Assembly (NCBI RefSeq): GCF_024160145.1
Contig: NZ_JAMYWQ010000007.1
Span: 95,583-159,582, forward strand
Reading direction: 5' to 3'
Length of the DNA: 64,000 bases
Origin: Serratia nevei
GTDB taxonomy: Bacteria; Pseudomonadota; Gammaproteobacteria; Enterobacterales; Enterobacteriaceae
The translations under genes were made by a program, and so were the position numbers. Shown here piece by piece: positions 9,333-17,406 of this stretch (position 1 is its first letter; every line of letters starts with the position of its first letter). The notes below the pieces were generated by a model that did not search any database, had not been told where the DNA came from, and was given only the letters and a program-made list of their open reading frames with translations.

Positions 9333-9749
9333 TCAAGCTATAAGGAAAAACGGGTGGCCGGGCGGCCCGCGCGGGCTTGGCCGCAGAGCAAGGCGCCGAA
9401 GGGGCGGAGAAACGATGCGCGGCGCGCAAGGCAGGCGCGCGATGCGCGTCATCAGCCACAGCAGCGGGACGAATGCCCACAGCAGCAGCGGCACGTGGAT
9501 CAGCAGCTCGCAATAGCCGCAGAAAATCATCTCCGCCGAGTCCATGCCGTGGTGGCCGACATGCTCGGCGGCGGGCATCGCCATCGCGTGCATCTCATGC
9601 GGCATGGCGGCGTCCGGCTGCGCCATGCCGCCCATCATCTGGTGGTGCATCAGCGATTTCGACACCACCGGCGCCACAAACAGCAACAGCACCGCCATAA
9701 TGGCGATGCAGGCGGTAAAGCGTTGCTGTAACTGGCGTGGCACTCTCAT
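9333..9749 (-). CDS. DUF2946-type membrane protein with Met/His-rich loop
   Basis: 138 residues. A signal-anchor helix at about 13-30 (CIAIMAVLLLFVAPVVSKS) is followed by a Met/His-rich exported stretch at about 34-73 (MHHQMMGGMAQPDAAMPHEM, then HAMAMPAAEHVGHHGMD). Next come a CxxC-like pair (FCGYCELL) and a second membrane helix (IHVPLLLWAFVPLLWLM). The CGYC-plus-helix arrangement fits DUF2946, often found near copper or TonB-linked genes. Start at 9749; it probably shares a transcript with the PepSY gene. Binding of Cu(I) or another soft metal is inferred from composition only. Confidence 0.75.
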   Translation of the reverse strand: MRVPRQLQQRFTACIAIMAVLLLFVAPVVSKSLMHHQMMGGMAQPDAAMPHEMHAMAMPAAEHVGHHGMDSAEMIFCGYCELLIHVPLLLWAFVPLLWLMTRIARLPCAPRIVSPPLRRLALRPSPRGPPGHPFFLIA

Positions 9750-10078
9750 CGCGGCGGCGAATTAACCCGGTCGGTTGCGAACAAGCGGCCAGTGTAACCC
9801 GCGATGCGTGCTCAGGTGAAAGAAAAATGAAATCGGTGTGGCGAGTCTCTAACGCCCCTCACCCGACACACTGTCCCTCCCCTCGCTATCCCCCCTTCAT
9901 GCATGTTCTGCAGACCAGAAAATTTTTATCACACTGATTTAATTATTTTTATTTTCTCAACTTTCATTCTGCCGCTACTGGATTGCGCAAAAAAACAACA
10001 TTGTATGACCGCCCTCACAAACATGATAACATTATATTGTTATAACAAAGGCGATAACAACCAAAAAGGAACCTCTGG
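9750..10078. other. Intergenic control region between the DUF2946 gene and the PTS operon
   Basis: This 329-bp divergent region becomes AT-rich after about 9920. It contains the palindromic cluster at 10026-10048 described separately and an AAAAAGGA ribosome-binding site just before the PTS start. No RNA gene or convincing small coding region was seen. Confidence 0.5.
10026..10048. promoter_or_regulatory. Overlapping inverted repeats, probable GntR/UTRA operator
   Basis: ATAACA-N6-TGTTAT (10026-10043) overlaps the perfect 12-bp palindrome TTGTTATAACAA (10037-10048). A further ATAAC half-site lies at 10054-10058. The cluster ends about 30 bp before the PTS start codon. Such short AT-rich palindromes fit HutC-subfamily GntR regulators, one of which is encoded three genes into this operon. 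That this protein binds here is inference. Confidence 0.55.
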
Positions 10079-11491
10079 ATGAACTACCATCTTGTTGGCA
10101 ACGCCATTGTTGAACACAGCGGCGGTTTAAATAACTTACGCCATGTCACTAACTGTATGACCCGGGTTCGTATGACGCTTGCCGATCCTGCCAAGGTGAA
10201 TATTCAGGCGCTTAAAAGTATCGAAGGCGTGCTGGGCGTCGTGGAAGACGATACTTTGCAAGTGATTGTCGGCCCTGGTAAATCGTCGAAAGTGGCGACA
10301 GTGATCAATGAACGACTTGCTTCCTGTTCGCAAACGGCAACGTTGAGCGACGTTGAGCAAAAAGCGGCATTAGCGCGAGATAAATCTCACAAACCCACGC
10401 GCACCAAAGCCGTGTTGAAGCACATCGCCAACATTTTCGTTCCCATACTGCCGCCGCTGATCGCCGCCGGGATTTTGATGGGGTTGAACAACGTGTTGGT
10501 CAATTCTGCCGCCGCCTATGCGCTGACGCACGCCATTGCGGCCAGCGGCGAGCTTTCTCCAGCCCAGATCGTATTGGAACAGCGGCATCTGCTGGGGGTG
10601 AGCCAATTCCTCGATATCATTTCCAAAGCCTTGTTCAGCTTTCTGGCCATCTATACCGGCGTAACTACGGCGAAAGAATTCAGCGGCAACGCCATCATGG
10701 GCGGCCTGCTGGGCGCCATCACCATCGCTCCCCAGCTGCCTCTGCTGGGGCTGCTCCCCGGCCAGGGCGGATTGATCGGCGTTATTTTCTGCGTCTGGCT
10801 GATGTGCGTGCTGGAAAAGCAGGTGCGCCGTGTCGTTCCTGACATTCTGGACGTAGTACTGACGCCGACCATCGTGCTGACGGTGATGGCCGGCGCATTG
10901 TTGTTCGCCATCATGCCCGTTGCCGGTATTCTGTCTAACGGCATCCTGCACAGTTTGAACGGCCTGCTGGCCACAGGTGGACTGGCCGCCGGTTTCGTGC
11001 TGGCTTCGCTGTTCCCGTTCCTGATCTCGCTCGGCCTGCACCACGGCTTATTCCCAATCCATCTGGAGATGATCAATGCGACCGGTCATGCCCCCCTGTT
11101 CGCTATCCAGATCATGTCCAACGCGGGTATGGTCGGTGCCGCCACGGCGGTGCTTCTGCTAACCCGCGATCCAGTGATGAAAAAGATCGCCAAAGGCGCC
11201 ATTCCCACCTCGATCCTCGCCGTAGGGGAACCTACCATCTTTGGCGTAAATATTCCGGCAGGATTCGCTTTTATCACCGGCTCCATCGGCGCCGGTTTCG
11301 GCGGCATGATGGTCGTGCTGCTCGGCGTCTCCACCAATGGCGTCGGCGCCGCAGGCCTGTCGGCCCTGCCGCTGATCGCAGACGGCAAATATCTGCAATA
11401 TATCTTCGCCTGGCTTACCGGCTGCCTGGCAGCCTTCGTACTGACTTACATCACGGGCAAACTGCGCAAATACGATCGGGAAAGCGTCTGA
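10079..11491 (+). CDS. PTS EIIBC permease (MurP/sucrose-like, EIIA-less)
   Basis: 470 residues. The EIIB domain (about 1-85) carries the phosphorylated cysteine at Cys26 (LRHVTNCMTRVRMTLAD). The EIIC domain (about 110-465) is a hydrophobic multi-span region with the conserved substrate-loop motif AVGEPTIFGVNIP. No EIIA is fused or adjacent, so phosphate probably comes from EIIA-Glc (Crr), as for MurP-type permeases. It should import and phosphorylate a sugar. The next gene is a sulfatase 29 bp downstream, which suggests a sulfated (amino)sugar substrate; this is inference. Ribosome-binding site AAAAAGGA upstream. Confidence 0.88.
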   Translation: MNYHLVGNAIVEHSGGLNNLRHVTNCMTRVRMTLADPAKVNIQALKSIEGVLGVVEDDTLQVIVGPGKSSKVATVINERLASCSQTATLSDVEQKAALARDKSHKPTRTKAVLKHIANIFVPILPPLIAAGILMGLNNVLVNSAAAYALTHAIAASGELSPAQIVLEQRHLLGVSQFLDIISKALFSFLAIYTGVTTAKEFSGNAIMGGLLGAITIAPQLPLLGLLPGQGGLIGVIFCVWLMCVLEKQVRRVVPDILDVVLTPTIVLTVMAGALLFAIMPVAGILSNGILHSLNGLLATGGLAAGFVLASLFPFLISLGLHHGLFPIHLEMINATGHAPLFAIQIMSNAGMVGAATAVLLLTRDPVMKKIAKGAIPTSILAVGEPTIFGVNIPAGFAFITGSIGAGFGGMMVVLLGVSTNGVGAAGLSALPLIADGKYLQYIFAWLTGCLAAFVLTYITGKLRKYDRESV

Positions 11492-11520
11492 CGGGACGAC
11501 AAACAGTTAAGGGAGCAAAA

Positions 11521-13266
11521 ATGAAAGCCATCATGTTGATGTTCGACTCGCTGAACAAGCATCTGCTGTCCGCCTATGGCAGCGACCGGGCCATCACACC
11601 CAACTTCCAGCGGCTGAAAGAAAGAACGGTGCGTTTCGACAATTTCTACGTCGGCAGCATGCCCTGCATGCCGGCCAGGCGCGAGATCCATACCGGCCGC
11701 TACAATTTCCTGCACCGCTCTTGGTCGCCATTGGAGCCCTTCGATGACTCCATGCCGGAAATTCTGAAAAAACACGGTATCCACACGCATCTGGTCACCG
11801 ATCACAAGCATTACTGGCGCGACGGCGGTGCCACGTATCACTCCCGCTACAACACCTACGAGTTCGTTCGCGGACAAGAGGGCGACTCCTGGAAAGGCGT
11901 GGTCGACAAGCCGATTTATCATTATGAGTCCGGCGAGCCGGAAGAGCTTAAGCAACGTCGCATCGCCAGCCGTACCCAGCACCAAATCAACGTGCAGTTT
12001 ATGAAGGATGAGCGGGAGCACCCGCTAGCCAGAACCATTCATAAAGGCCTGGACTTCATCGATGAGAACCACGCGGCCGATAACTGGTTCCTGCAACTGG
12101 AATGCTTCGATCCCCACGAGCCGTTTTTCGTGCCGGAAAAATACCTGCGGATGTACGGCATTGACGACGCCAGCGTTTTCGACGGCTGGCCGCCCTATTA
12201 CTTCGTGACCGAAAGCGAAGAACGCAAGGACGCCATTCAGAAGTACTACCTGGCATTGCTGACCATGGTGGACGACTATGTCGGCAAGGTTCTGGACTAC
12301 ATGGACAAGTACGATTTATGGCAGGATACCCTGTTAATCGTCAACACCGACCATGGTTTCCTGCTGGGGGAGCATGAGTGGTGGGGCAAAAACATCATGC
12401 CGCTGTATAACGAAGTGGCGAATATTCCCTTCTTCATCTGGCATCCCGAATATCCCTACAGCGGCGAATCGCGGCAGGCGCTGGCGCAAACCATCGACAT
12501 CCCCGCCACGCTGCTCGATTTCTTCAAATTGAACAAACCAGCGGATATGCAGGGCGTCTCTCTGGTGCCGGCGATTTGCGACGATACCCCAATACGCGAC
12601 TATGCGTTGTTCGGCTACCACGGTTGCCATATCAACATTACCGACGGCCGCTATGTCTATATGCGTTCACCGCAGGTACATGGGGCCGAAAGTCTGTTCG
12701 AGTACACCCTGATGCCCACCAGCATCAACCGACGGCTATCGCCCGAAGAGCTCCGGCACATGACGCTGCACCCGGGATTTCGTTTCACCAAGGGTTGCCA
12801 GGTATTGCGTATCCCCGCCTCTTCAGTGATGGCTCGAGGCGCCGATCGCTTCGGGCACCGGCTGTATGACCTGACGGAGGATCCTAAGCAGGATCGCCAG
12901 TGCCGCGACATCGTCGTCGCCGAACGCATGCTGTCTGCCATCCGTTGCATACTGGAACAAAGCGACGCGCCGCCCGAACTCTGGGCACGCTACCAATTGT
13001 CAGCCCCCGCGGCTCCGCTGTTGGGTACCGATCCGGACTGGGTGCCGGCATTCAGAGAGTATGTGCCGCAACTGCGCTACGGTATGTTGGCCCTGACGCA
13101 ACATCTGGAAGGCACTCACCAAACAGCGATAATTGATAAACTGAATGTTTCCGCCAAACCATCATGGACCGCCGCCGATCTGTGGGCCTTCGTGCAACGA
13201 GAAGTCCCGCCTGAACAGCACGCTGGCGTGTTTTATAAACTGGCACTGGAAATGCGGCTTGATTGA
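11521..13266 (+). CDS. Cys-type sulfatase, predicted cytoplasmic
   Basis: 581 residues. The sulfatase signature is CMPARREIHTGR at 49-60 (CxPxR...TGR); Cys49 is the residue converted to formylglycine. N-terminal metal-site residues (MLMFDSLNKH) and the later metal motif (VNTDHGFLLGEHEWWGKN, about 273-290) are present. There is no signal peptide, so it is expected to stay in the cytoplasm and desulfate material imported by the PTS permease encoded upstream. A Cys-type enzyme needs a radical-SAM maturase, supplied by the last gene of the same operon. Related to E. coli YidJ. The exact substrate cannot be read from sequence. Confidence 0.9.
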   Translation: MKAIMLMFDSLNKHLLSAYGSDRAITPNFQRLKERTVRFDNFYVGSMPCMPARREIHTGRYNFLHRSWSPLEPFDDSMPEILKKHGIHTHLVTDHKHYWRDGGATYHSRYNTYEFVRGQEGDSWKGVVDKPIYHYESGEPEELKQRRIASRTQHQINVQFMKDEREHPLARTIHKGLDFIDENHAADNWFLQLECFDPHEPFFVPEKYLRMYGIDDASVFDGWPPYYFVTESEERKDAIQKYYLALLTMVDDYVGKVLDYMDKYDLWQDTLLIVNTDHGFLLGEHEWWGKNIMPLYNEVANIPFFIWHPEYPYSGESRQALAQTIDIPATLLDFFKLNKPADMQGVSLVPAICDDTPIRDYALFGYHGCHINITDGRYVYMRSPQVHGAESLFEYTLMPTSINRRLSPEELRHMTLHPGFRFTKGCQVLRIPASSVMARGADRFGHRLYDLTEDPKQDRQCRDIVVAERMLSAIRCILEQSDAPPELWARYQLSAPAAPLLGTDPDWVPAFREYVPQLRYGMLALTQHLEGTHQTAIIDKLNVSAKPSWTAADLWAFVQREVPPEQHAGVFYKLALEMRLD

Positions 13267-13271
13267 GAGGT

Positions 13272-13290
13272 CGCCCCCGCTACGGGGGCG
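13272..13290 (+). other. Intra-operon hairpin between sulfatase and GntR genes
   Basis: CGCCCCCG-CTA-CGGGGGCG is a perfect 8-bp stem, with no T-run after it, within the 49-bp gap between the two genes. It may stabilise or segment the mRNA (processing or partial termination) so that the sulfatase and the downstream genes are expressed at different levels. Confidence 0.5.
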
Positions 13291-13315
13291 TCTGCAGTAC
13301 GGGAGAAAAATAACG

Positions 13316-14032
13316 ATGGAACAAGAACTAGACTACTCACGCGGCGCCAAGCCGCTGTATGCCCAGCTGCATGACATCTTGCTGGAGAAGCTGAAAACCG
13401 GCGAATACCGGAAGAACGACGTGCTGCCGACAGAGGCAGAGTTTGAAGAAATGTTTGGCGTCAGCCGCATTACCGCACGGCGAGCGCTGGCCGAATTGGT
13501 CGCCAAAGGGCTGGTCAAACGCCAGGCGGGCATCGGCACCATGGTCATCAGCACATCGGAAAAGCAGAGCGTCAAGACCCGAATCAGCTTGCTCGACGGC
13601 CAGCAAACGCAGGCGATAGCACGCAACAACCTGTCCCTGGCCCCTGTGCAGCCCCCGGCGCCTATCGCACAACTGTTTAACGCCAATAGCGCGATCCTGC
13701 TGACGCGCACCATTTACCGCCAAAACGAGGTGCCGGCGCAGGTCAACTACATCTATCTGACCCCGCGTTTAAACACGCTGACGTTGTCAGATCTGGAGAG
13801 AGGGTTGTACTGCGCGTTGGAACAGCGTAACGAAAACATCGATGCCTTCGAGGACATCATCACAGCCGAGTTACCGACGCCTGAAGACTGCGAAATCCTC
13901 GACATTGCCCCCTCCGTACCGCTGCTGGTCAAAACCCGTAAAGGTTACAACGAACAGGGCCAACTGGTGGAATATACCATCGCCAAACATATCGCACGTT
14001 ATTATCAATACATCGTCGAGAATGGTAAATGA
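13316..14032 (+). CDS. GntR-family regulator with UTRA domain (HutC subfamily)
   Basis: 238 residues from ATG at 13316. The N-terminal GntR winged helix (YAQLHDILLEKLKTGEYRKN; FGVSRITARRALAELVAKGL) spans about 8-75. A UTRA ligand-binding domain follows (about 90-235; LTRTIYRQNEVPAQVNYIYL). UTRA proteins usually sense a phosphorylated sugar or related metabolite, which fits control by the PTS product. The open frame extends upstream into the sulfatase gene, but the ATG at 13316 precedes the canonical domain start and follows a GGGAG site. Its stop overlaps the yidH-like start (ATGA). Confidence 0.9.
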   Translation: MEQELDYSRGAKPLYAQLHDILLEKLKTGEYRKNDVLPTEAEFEEMFGVSRITARRALAELVAKGLVKRQAGIGTMVISTSEKQSVKTRISLLDGQQTQAIARNNLSLAPVQPPAPIAQLFNANSAILLTRTIYRQNEVPAQVNYIYLTPRLNTLTLSDLERGLYCALEQRNENIDAFEDIITAELPTPEDCEILDIAPSVPLLVKTRKGYNEQGQLVEYTIAKHIARYYQYIVENGK

Positions 14033-14361
14033 GCTGGTGGACACAGGGAAAGTCACCGGATTACCGGTTTACATTAGCCAATGAACGCACTTTTTTGGCC
14101 TGGATCCGCACGGCTCTGACCTTTATGGCCGCTGCAGTCGGGCTGGATCAACTGACAGACTCAACATCGCTGAAGGCGTTGATTGTAGCGTTGGCCCTCA
14201 CGGCCGCTGTACTGGCCTGCTACGCCTACCATCGATGGGCAGGCAACGAGAAAGCGATGCGGCATGAACAAGCGTTAGGCTACCCGCGTCTGCTCATTTG
14301 GCTCAGCACAGGCCTGGCAGCGGGGATATTGCTCACGCTGGCTATGTTGGTTCGGCCATGA
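14029..14361 (+). CDS. yidH: DUF202 inner-membrane protein, YidH-like
   Basis: 110 residues, three predicted transmembrane helices (about 25-42, 48-66, 84-107) and the DUF202 hallmark near the N terminus (LANERTFLAWIRTALTFMAA). In E. coli yidH and yidG also sit with the sulfatase and maturase-like genes yidJ and yidF, so the association is conserved although function is unknown. Overlaps the GntR stop and the yidG-like start by ATGA, implying translational coupling. Confidence 0.85.
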   Translation: MSWWTQGKSPDYRFTLANERTFLAWIRTALTFMAAAVGLDQLTDSTSLKALIVALALTAAVLACYAYHRWAGNEKAMRHEQALGYPRLLIWLSTGLAAGILLTLAMLVRP

Positions 14362-14708
14362 ACGCCTCTAGCCGACAGCAAGATCCTGGCCTGCAACCGG
14401 AAAGAACGGCTCTGGCCTGGCAGAGAACCACATTCTCCCTGTTGTTACTGGCACTTATCACCGCGCGCACCGGCCTTTACCGCGAAGAATATAGACTTGC
14501 TGCGCTTGGCTGCGTTTCTTTTATGATGGCGATGCTGCTGGTGATCGGCTCTTTTGTTCGCCAAAAGTCGTTGATGGGCGTGATGGAAACTCAACTTGTA
14601 TGGTCAGCATGGCTTAAAGGGCTACTCAGTCTCGCCATATTGCTCAACGCACTGGGTCTCGCACTGCACAGCGCATTCATGCTGTTATCAGAAGGAAGTA
14701 CTCAATGA
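14358..14708 (+). CDS. yidG: DUF202 inner-membrane protein, YidG-like
   Basis: 116 residues from ATG at 14358, the ATG that overlaps the preceding stop. DUF202 motif (LQPERTALAWQRTTFSLLLL) then three membrane helices (about 24-42, 50-68, 86-110). The two DUF202 proteins may form a hetero-oligomer in the membrane; that is inference from their constant pairing. The stop overlaps the maturase start at 14705. Confidence 0.85.
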   Translation: MNASSRQQDPGLQPERTALAWQRTTFSLLLLALITARTGLYREEYRLAALGCVSFMMAMLLVIGSFVRQKSLMGVMETQLVWSAWLKGLLSLAILLNALGLALHSAFMLLSEGSTQ

Positions 14709-15997
14709 CGGCCACCAACGGTTGCCAGGTCATGGCGAAACCCACCGGCTCGGTTTGCAACATCGACTGCACCTACTGTTTTTATCTTGAAAAAGAAGCG
14801 CTTTATCCCGAGCGTCAACAGAACTGGCGTATGTCGGATGAAACACTGGAAACGTATATTCAGCAGCATATCCATGCCCAGGATAGCGAGCAGGTGTTCT
14901 TCTCCTGGCAAGGCGGCGAACCTACTATGATGGGGCTGCCTTTTTTCCGCCGCATCGTGGAACTGTGCCAAAAATACGCCGACGGCAAACGTATTCAGCA
15001 CGCTTTGCAAACCAACGGGCTGTTGCTGAACGAAGAGTGGGCACGCTTTTTCGCCGAGCACCGCTTTCTGATCGGCATTTCGATCGATGGCCCGCGAGCG
15101 CTGCACGATCGTTACCGCACCTCGCGCTCGGGCAAAGGCACCCACGCCCAGGTGCTGGCCGCCCTGGCTCTGCTGCAAGAGCACGGCGTCGAATTCAACA
15201 CGCTTACCGTCGTCGGCAAGCATAACGTTGGCCAGGCTCGCGAGGTTTACGAGTTTCTTCTGGCAGCAGGCTCTCGCCATATTCAGTTCATTCCGCTGGT
15301 TGAACGCCTGAGCACGACGGAGAGTGCCACGCTGAAGCTGGTGATGCCGGGCGAAAGCGCTGCCACTCTGGCCCCTTGGACAGTGCCAGCCTGGCAATAC
15401 GGCGAGTTTCTCAATCAAATTTTCGATATATGGGTGCGGCGGGACGTCGGACAAGTCTACGTACAAATGTTTGAGGTGGCGCTTTCTGCCTGGTGTGAGC
15501 GGCCGCCGGTGCTGTGCGTATTCGCCGAAACCTGTGGGCACGCCTTCGCTCTGGAAGCCAACGGCGACTTATATAACTGCGATCACTTCGTCTATCCGGA
15601 GCACCGGCTGGGGAATATTCATCAGCAAGATATCCGCACCTTAAACAACAGCGAAAAAGCGCATGCGTTCGGCCGCGCTAAAAAGACATCGCTGACGCCG
15701 GATTGCCGCCAGTGCGAATTCCGCTTCGTCTGCCACGGCGGCTGCCCCAAACACCGCTTCACCGTGTCACCGTCCGGTCATCCAGGGCATAACTATCTCT
15801 GCCCGGGGTATAAACATTTCTTCCGGCACATTTCGCGTGAGATGAACGTGATGAAGGATTTGCTCGCCAACGGTTATCCGGAGCACGCCATCATGTACGC
15901 ACTGGCTCAGGAAAAGCGGGCTGGCGCCAGCAGCGCCAAACCCAACGCGCCCTGCCCATGCGGCAGTGGAAAAAAATATAAGAAGTGCTGCGGTTGA
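14705..15997 (+). CDS. Anaerobic sulfatase-maturating radical-SAM enzyme with C-terminal SEC-C motif
   Basis: 430 residues. Radical-SAM cluster motif C18-x3-C22-x2-C25 (SVCNIDCTYCFYLEK) and the SPASM-type Cys region for two auxiliary [4Fe-4S] clusters (about 250-365; TPDCRQCEFRFVCHGGCPKH). It should oxidise the active-site Cys of the sulfatase to formylglycine without oxygen. It resembles E. coli AslB through most of its length, but ends in a zinc-binding SEC-C motif at 416-430 (PCPCGSGKKYKKCCG) that I do not recall in AslB. Last gene of the operon, overlapping yidG by ATGA. Confidence 0.92.
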   Translation: MTATNGCQVMAKPTGSVCNIDCTYCFYLEKEALYPERQQNWRMSDETLETYIQQHIHAQDSEQVFFSWQGGEPTMMGLPFFRRIVELCQKYADGKRIQHALQTNGLLLNEEWARFFAEHRFLIGISIDGPRALHDRYRTSRSGKGTHAQVLAALALLQEHGVEFNTLTVVGKHNVGQAREVYEFLLAAGSRHIQFIPLVERLSTTESATLKLVMPGESAATLAPWTVPAWQYGEFLNQIFDIWVRRDVGQVYVQMFEVALSAWCERPPVLCVFAETCGHAFALEANGDLYNCDHFVYPEHRLGNIHQQDIRTLNNSEKAHAFGRAKKTSLTPDCRQCEFRFVCHGGCPKHRFTVSPSGHPGHNYLCPGYKHFFRHISREMNVMKDLLANGYPEHAIMYALAQEKRAGASSAKPNAPCPCGSGKKYKKCCG

Positions 15998-16056
15998 ACT
16001 CCCCGGCATTGAGAAATATGACGCAATGTTAGGCTGAATGGCCAAACCACGAGCGA

Positions 16057-16515
16057 TCACAGCGTCCGCGAATAAACCCGCGAGGCGTCGCCCCAGGGGT
16101 GATACCCGAGCCCGTTATAAACGAAGCCGCTGCGCTCGTAGTAGCCTTCCAGATCGGTGCACAGGTGCAGCTGCGGGAAGCCCAGCCGGCGGGTTTCCGC
16201 CGCCACATGCTCAATCAGTTTGGCGCCGTAGCCCCGGCCGCGCTGCGCTTCCTCTACGTAGAGTGCGCACAGCCAGGGATACAGTTCGCCACGGCTGATA
16301 AAGTCGTTGGTGATAAGCCCCGCACAACCGAGGATCTGGTCATTTTCCATCAGCAGGTACCACTGCGGCAGCGGGTTGGCGGCGCCGAGGCTGCGCTTGA
16401 TGGCGTCTTCATACATCATCAGCGTCTGTGCCGTGGCCCAGTGCCGCTGAAAATACGCAATGGCGCGCGGCGCCAGCTCGGGCGCTTGCCGCACCGAAAT
16501 CATGTCCATCGTCAT
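16057..16515 (-). CDS. GNAT-family N-acetyltransferase
   Basis: 152 residues with the acetyl-CoA-binding motif A (LYVEEAQRGRGYGAKLIEHV) at about 87-106 and a preceding beta-strand region (LLMENDQILGCAGLITND). The substrate cannot be inferred. Met1 and Met3 are both possible starts. Convergent with the maturase gene and divergent from the methyltransferase gene. Confidence 0.85.
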   Translation of the reverse strand: MTMDMISVRQAPELAPRAIAYFQRHWATAQTLMMYEDAIKRSLGAANPLPQWYLLMENDQILGCAGLITNDFISRGELYPWLCALYVEEAQRGRGYGAKLIEHVAAETRRLGFPQLHLCTDLEGYYERSGFVYNGLGYHPWGDASRVYSRTL

Positions 16516-16609
16516 TCCCGTTATTCATGTTGTCAGCGTAGAATTATGCAGCACTATGCACGGTATGGCAGCGGTATTCCGCCGCCGTCATTCACCCCAA
16601 GGAGTCATC

Positions 16610-17344
16610 ATGACGCAAAACATCTATGACAATCAGACCTTTTTCGACGGCTATGCGCAGCTCAGCCGCTCGCAGCACGGCCTGGACGGCGCGCCGGAAT
16701 GGCCCGCCATCCGCCGCATCCTGCCGGATTTGCAGGGCAAAAGCGTGGTCGATCTCGGCTGCGGCTACGGCTGGTTCTGCCGCAGCGCGCGCGAACAGGG
16801 CGCCGCCGAGGTGCTGGGGCTGGACGTCTCGCAAAAGATGCTGGCCAGGGCGCGGGAGATGACCGCCGACGCGGGCATCGCGTATCGTCGGCAGGATTTG
16901 GCGCAGCTGCAGCTGCCGCCGGAAAGTTACGATCTGGTCTACAGCTCGCTGACGCTGCACTACCTCGAGGATCTGGCCGCGCTGTTCGCCACGGTTTACG
17001 CCGCGCTGAAACCCGGCGGGCAGTTCATCTTCACCGCCGAGCACCCGATCTACACCGCCCCGGCGCAGCAGGGCTGGCTGACCGACGGCAACGGGCAGAA
17101 ATCCTGGCCGGTGAACGGCTACCAGCGAGAAGGCCAGCGCGTTTCCAACTGGCTGGCGGAAGGCGTCATCAAGCAGCACCGCACGCTCGGCAGCTATATC
17201 AACCCGCTGGCGCAGCAAGGATTTATCATCCGACATTTGAACGAATGGGGCCCCAGCGCGCAGCAAATCGCCGCTAACCCGGCGCTGGACGAAGAGCAGG
17301 AGCGCCCGATGATCTTCATTCTCGCCGCCCGCAAACCCGCCTGA
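16610..17344 (+). CDS. Class I SAM-dependent methyltransferase
   Basis: 244 residues from ATG at 16610, preceded by AAGGAG. Motif I is VVDLGCGYGWFCR (about 46-58), and the acidic motif II end (GLDVSQKMLARAR) and motif post-I are intact. The fold resembles UbiE/Tam-type small-molecule methyltransferases, but the acceptor is unknown. The frame is open upstream to 16460 but lacks a good ribosome-binding site there. Confidence 0.87.
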   Translation: MTQNIYDNQTFFDGYAQLSRSQHGLDGAPEWPAIRRILPDLQGKSVVDLGCGYGWFCRSAREQGAAEVLGLDVSQKMLARAREMTADAGIAYRRQDLAQLQLPPESYDLVYSSLTLHYLEDLAALFATVYAALKPGGQFIFTAEHPIYTAPAQQGWLTDGNGQKSWPVNGYQREGQRVSNWLAEGVIKQHRTLGSYINPLAQQGFIIRHLNEWGPSAQQIAANPALDEEQERPMIFILAARKPA

Positions 17345-17406
17345 TTCACCCGCAGTAAACCGTTCACATCATCACAGTTGGGGAGGCCGCCTCCCCCCAA
17401 CGGCTA

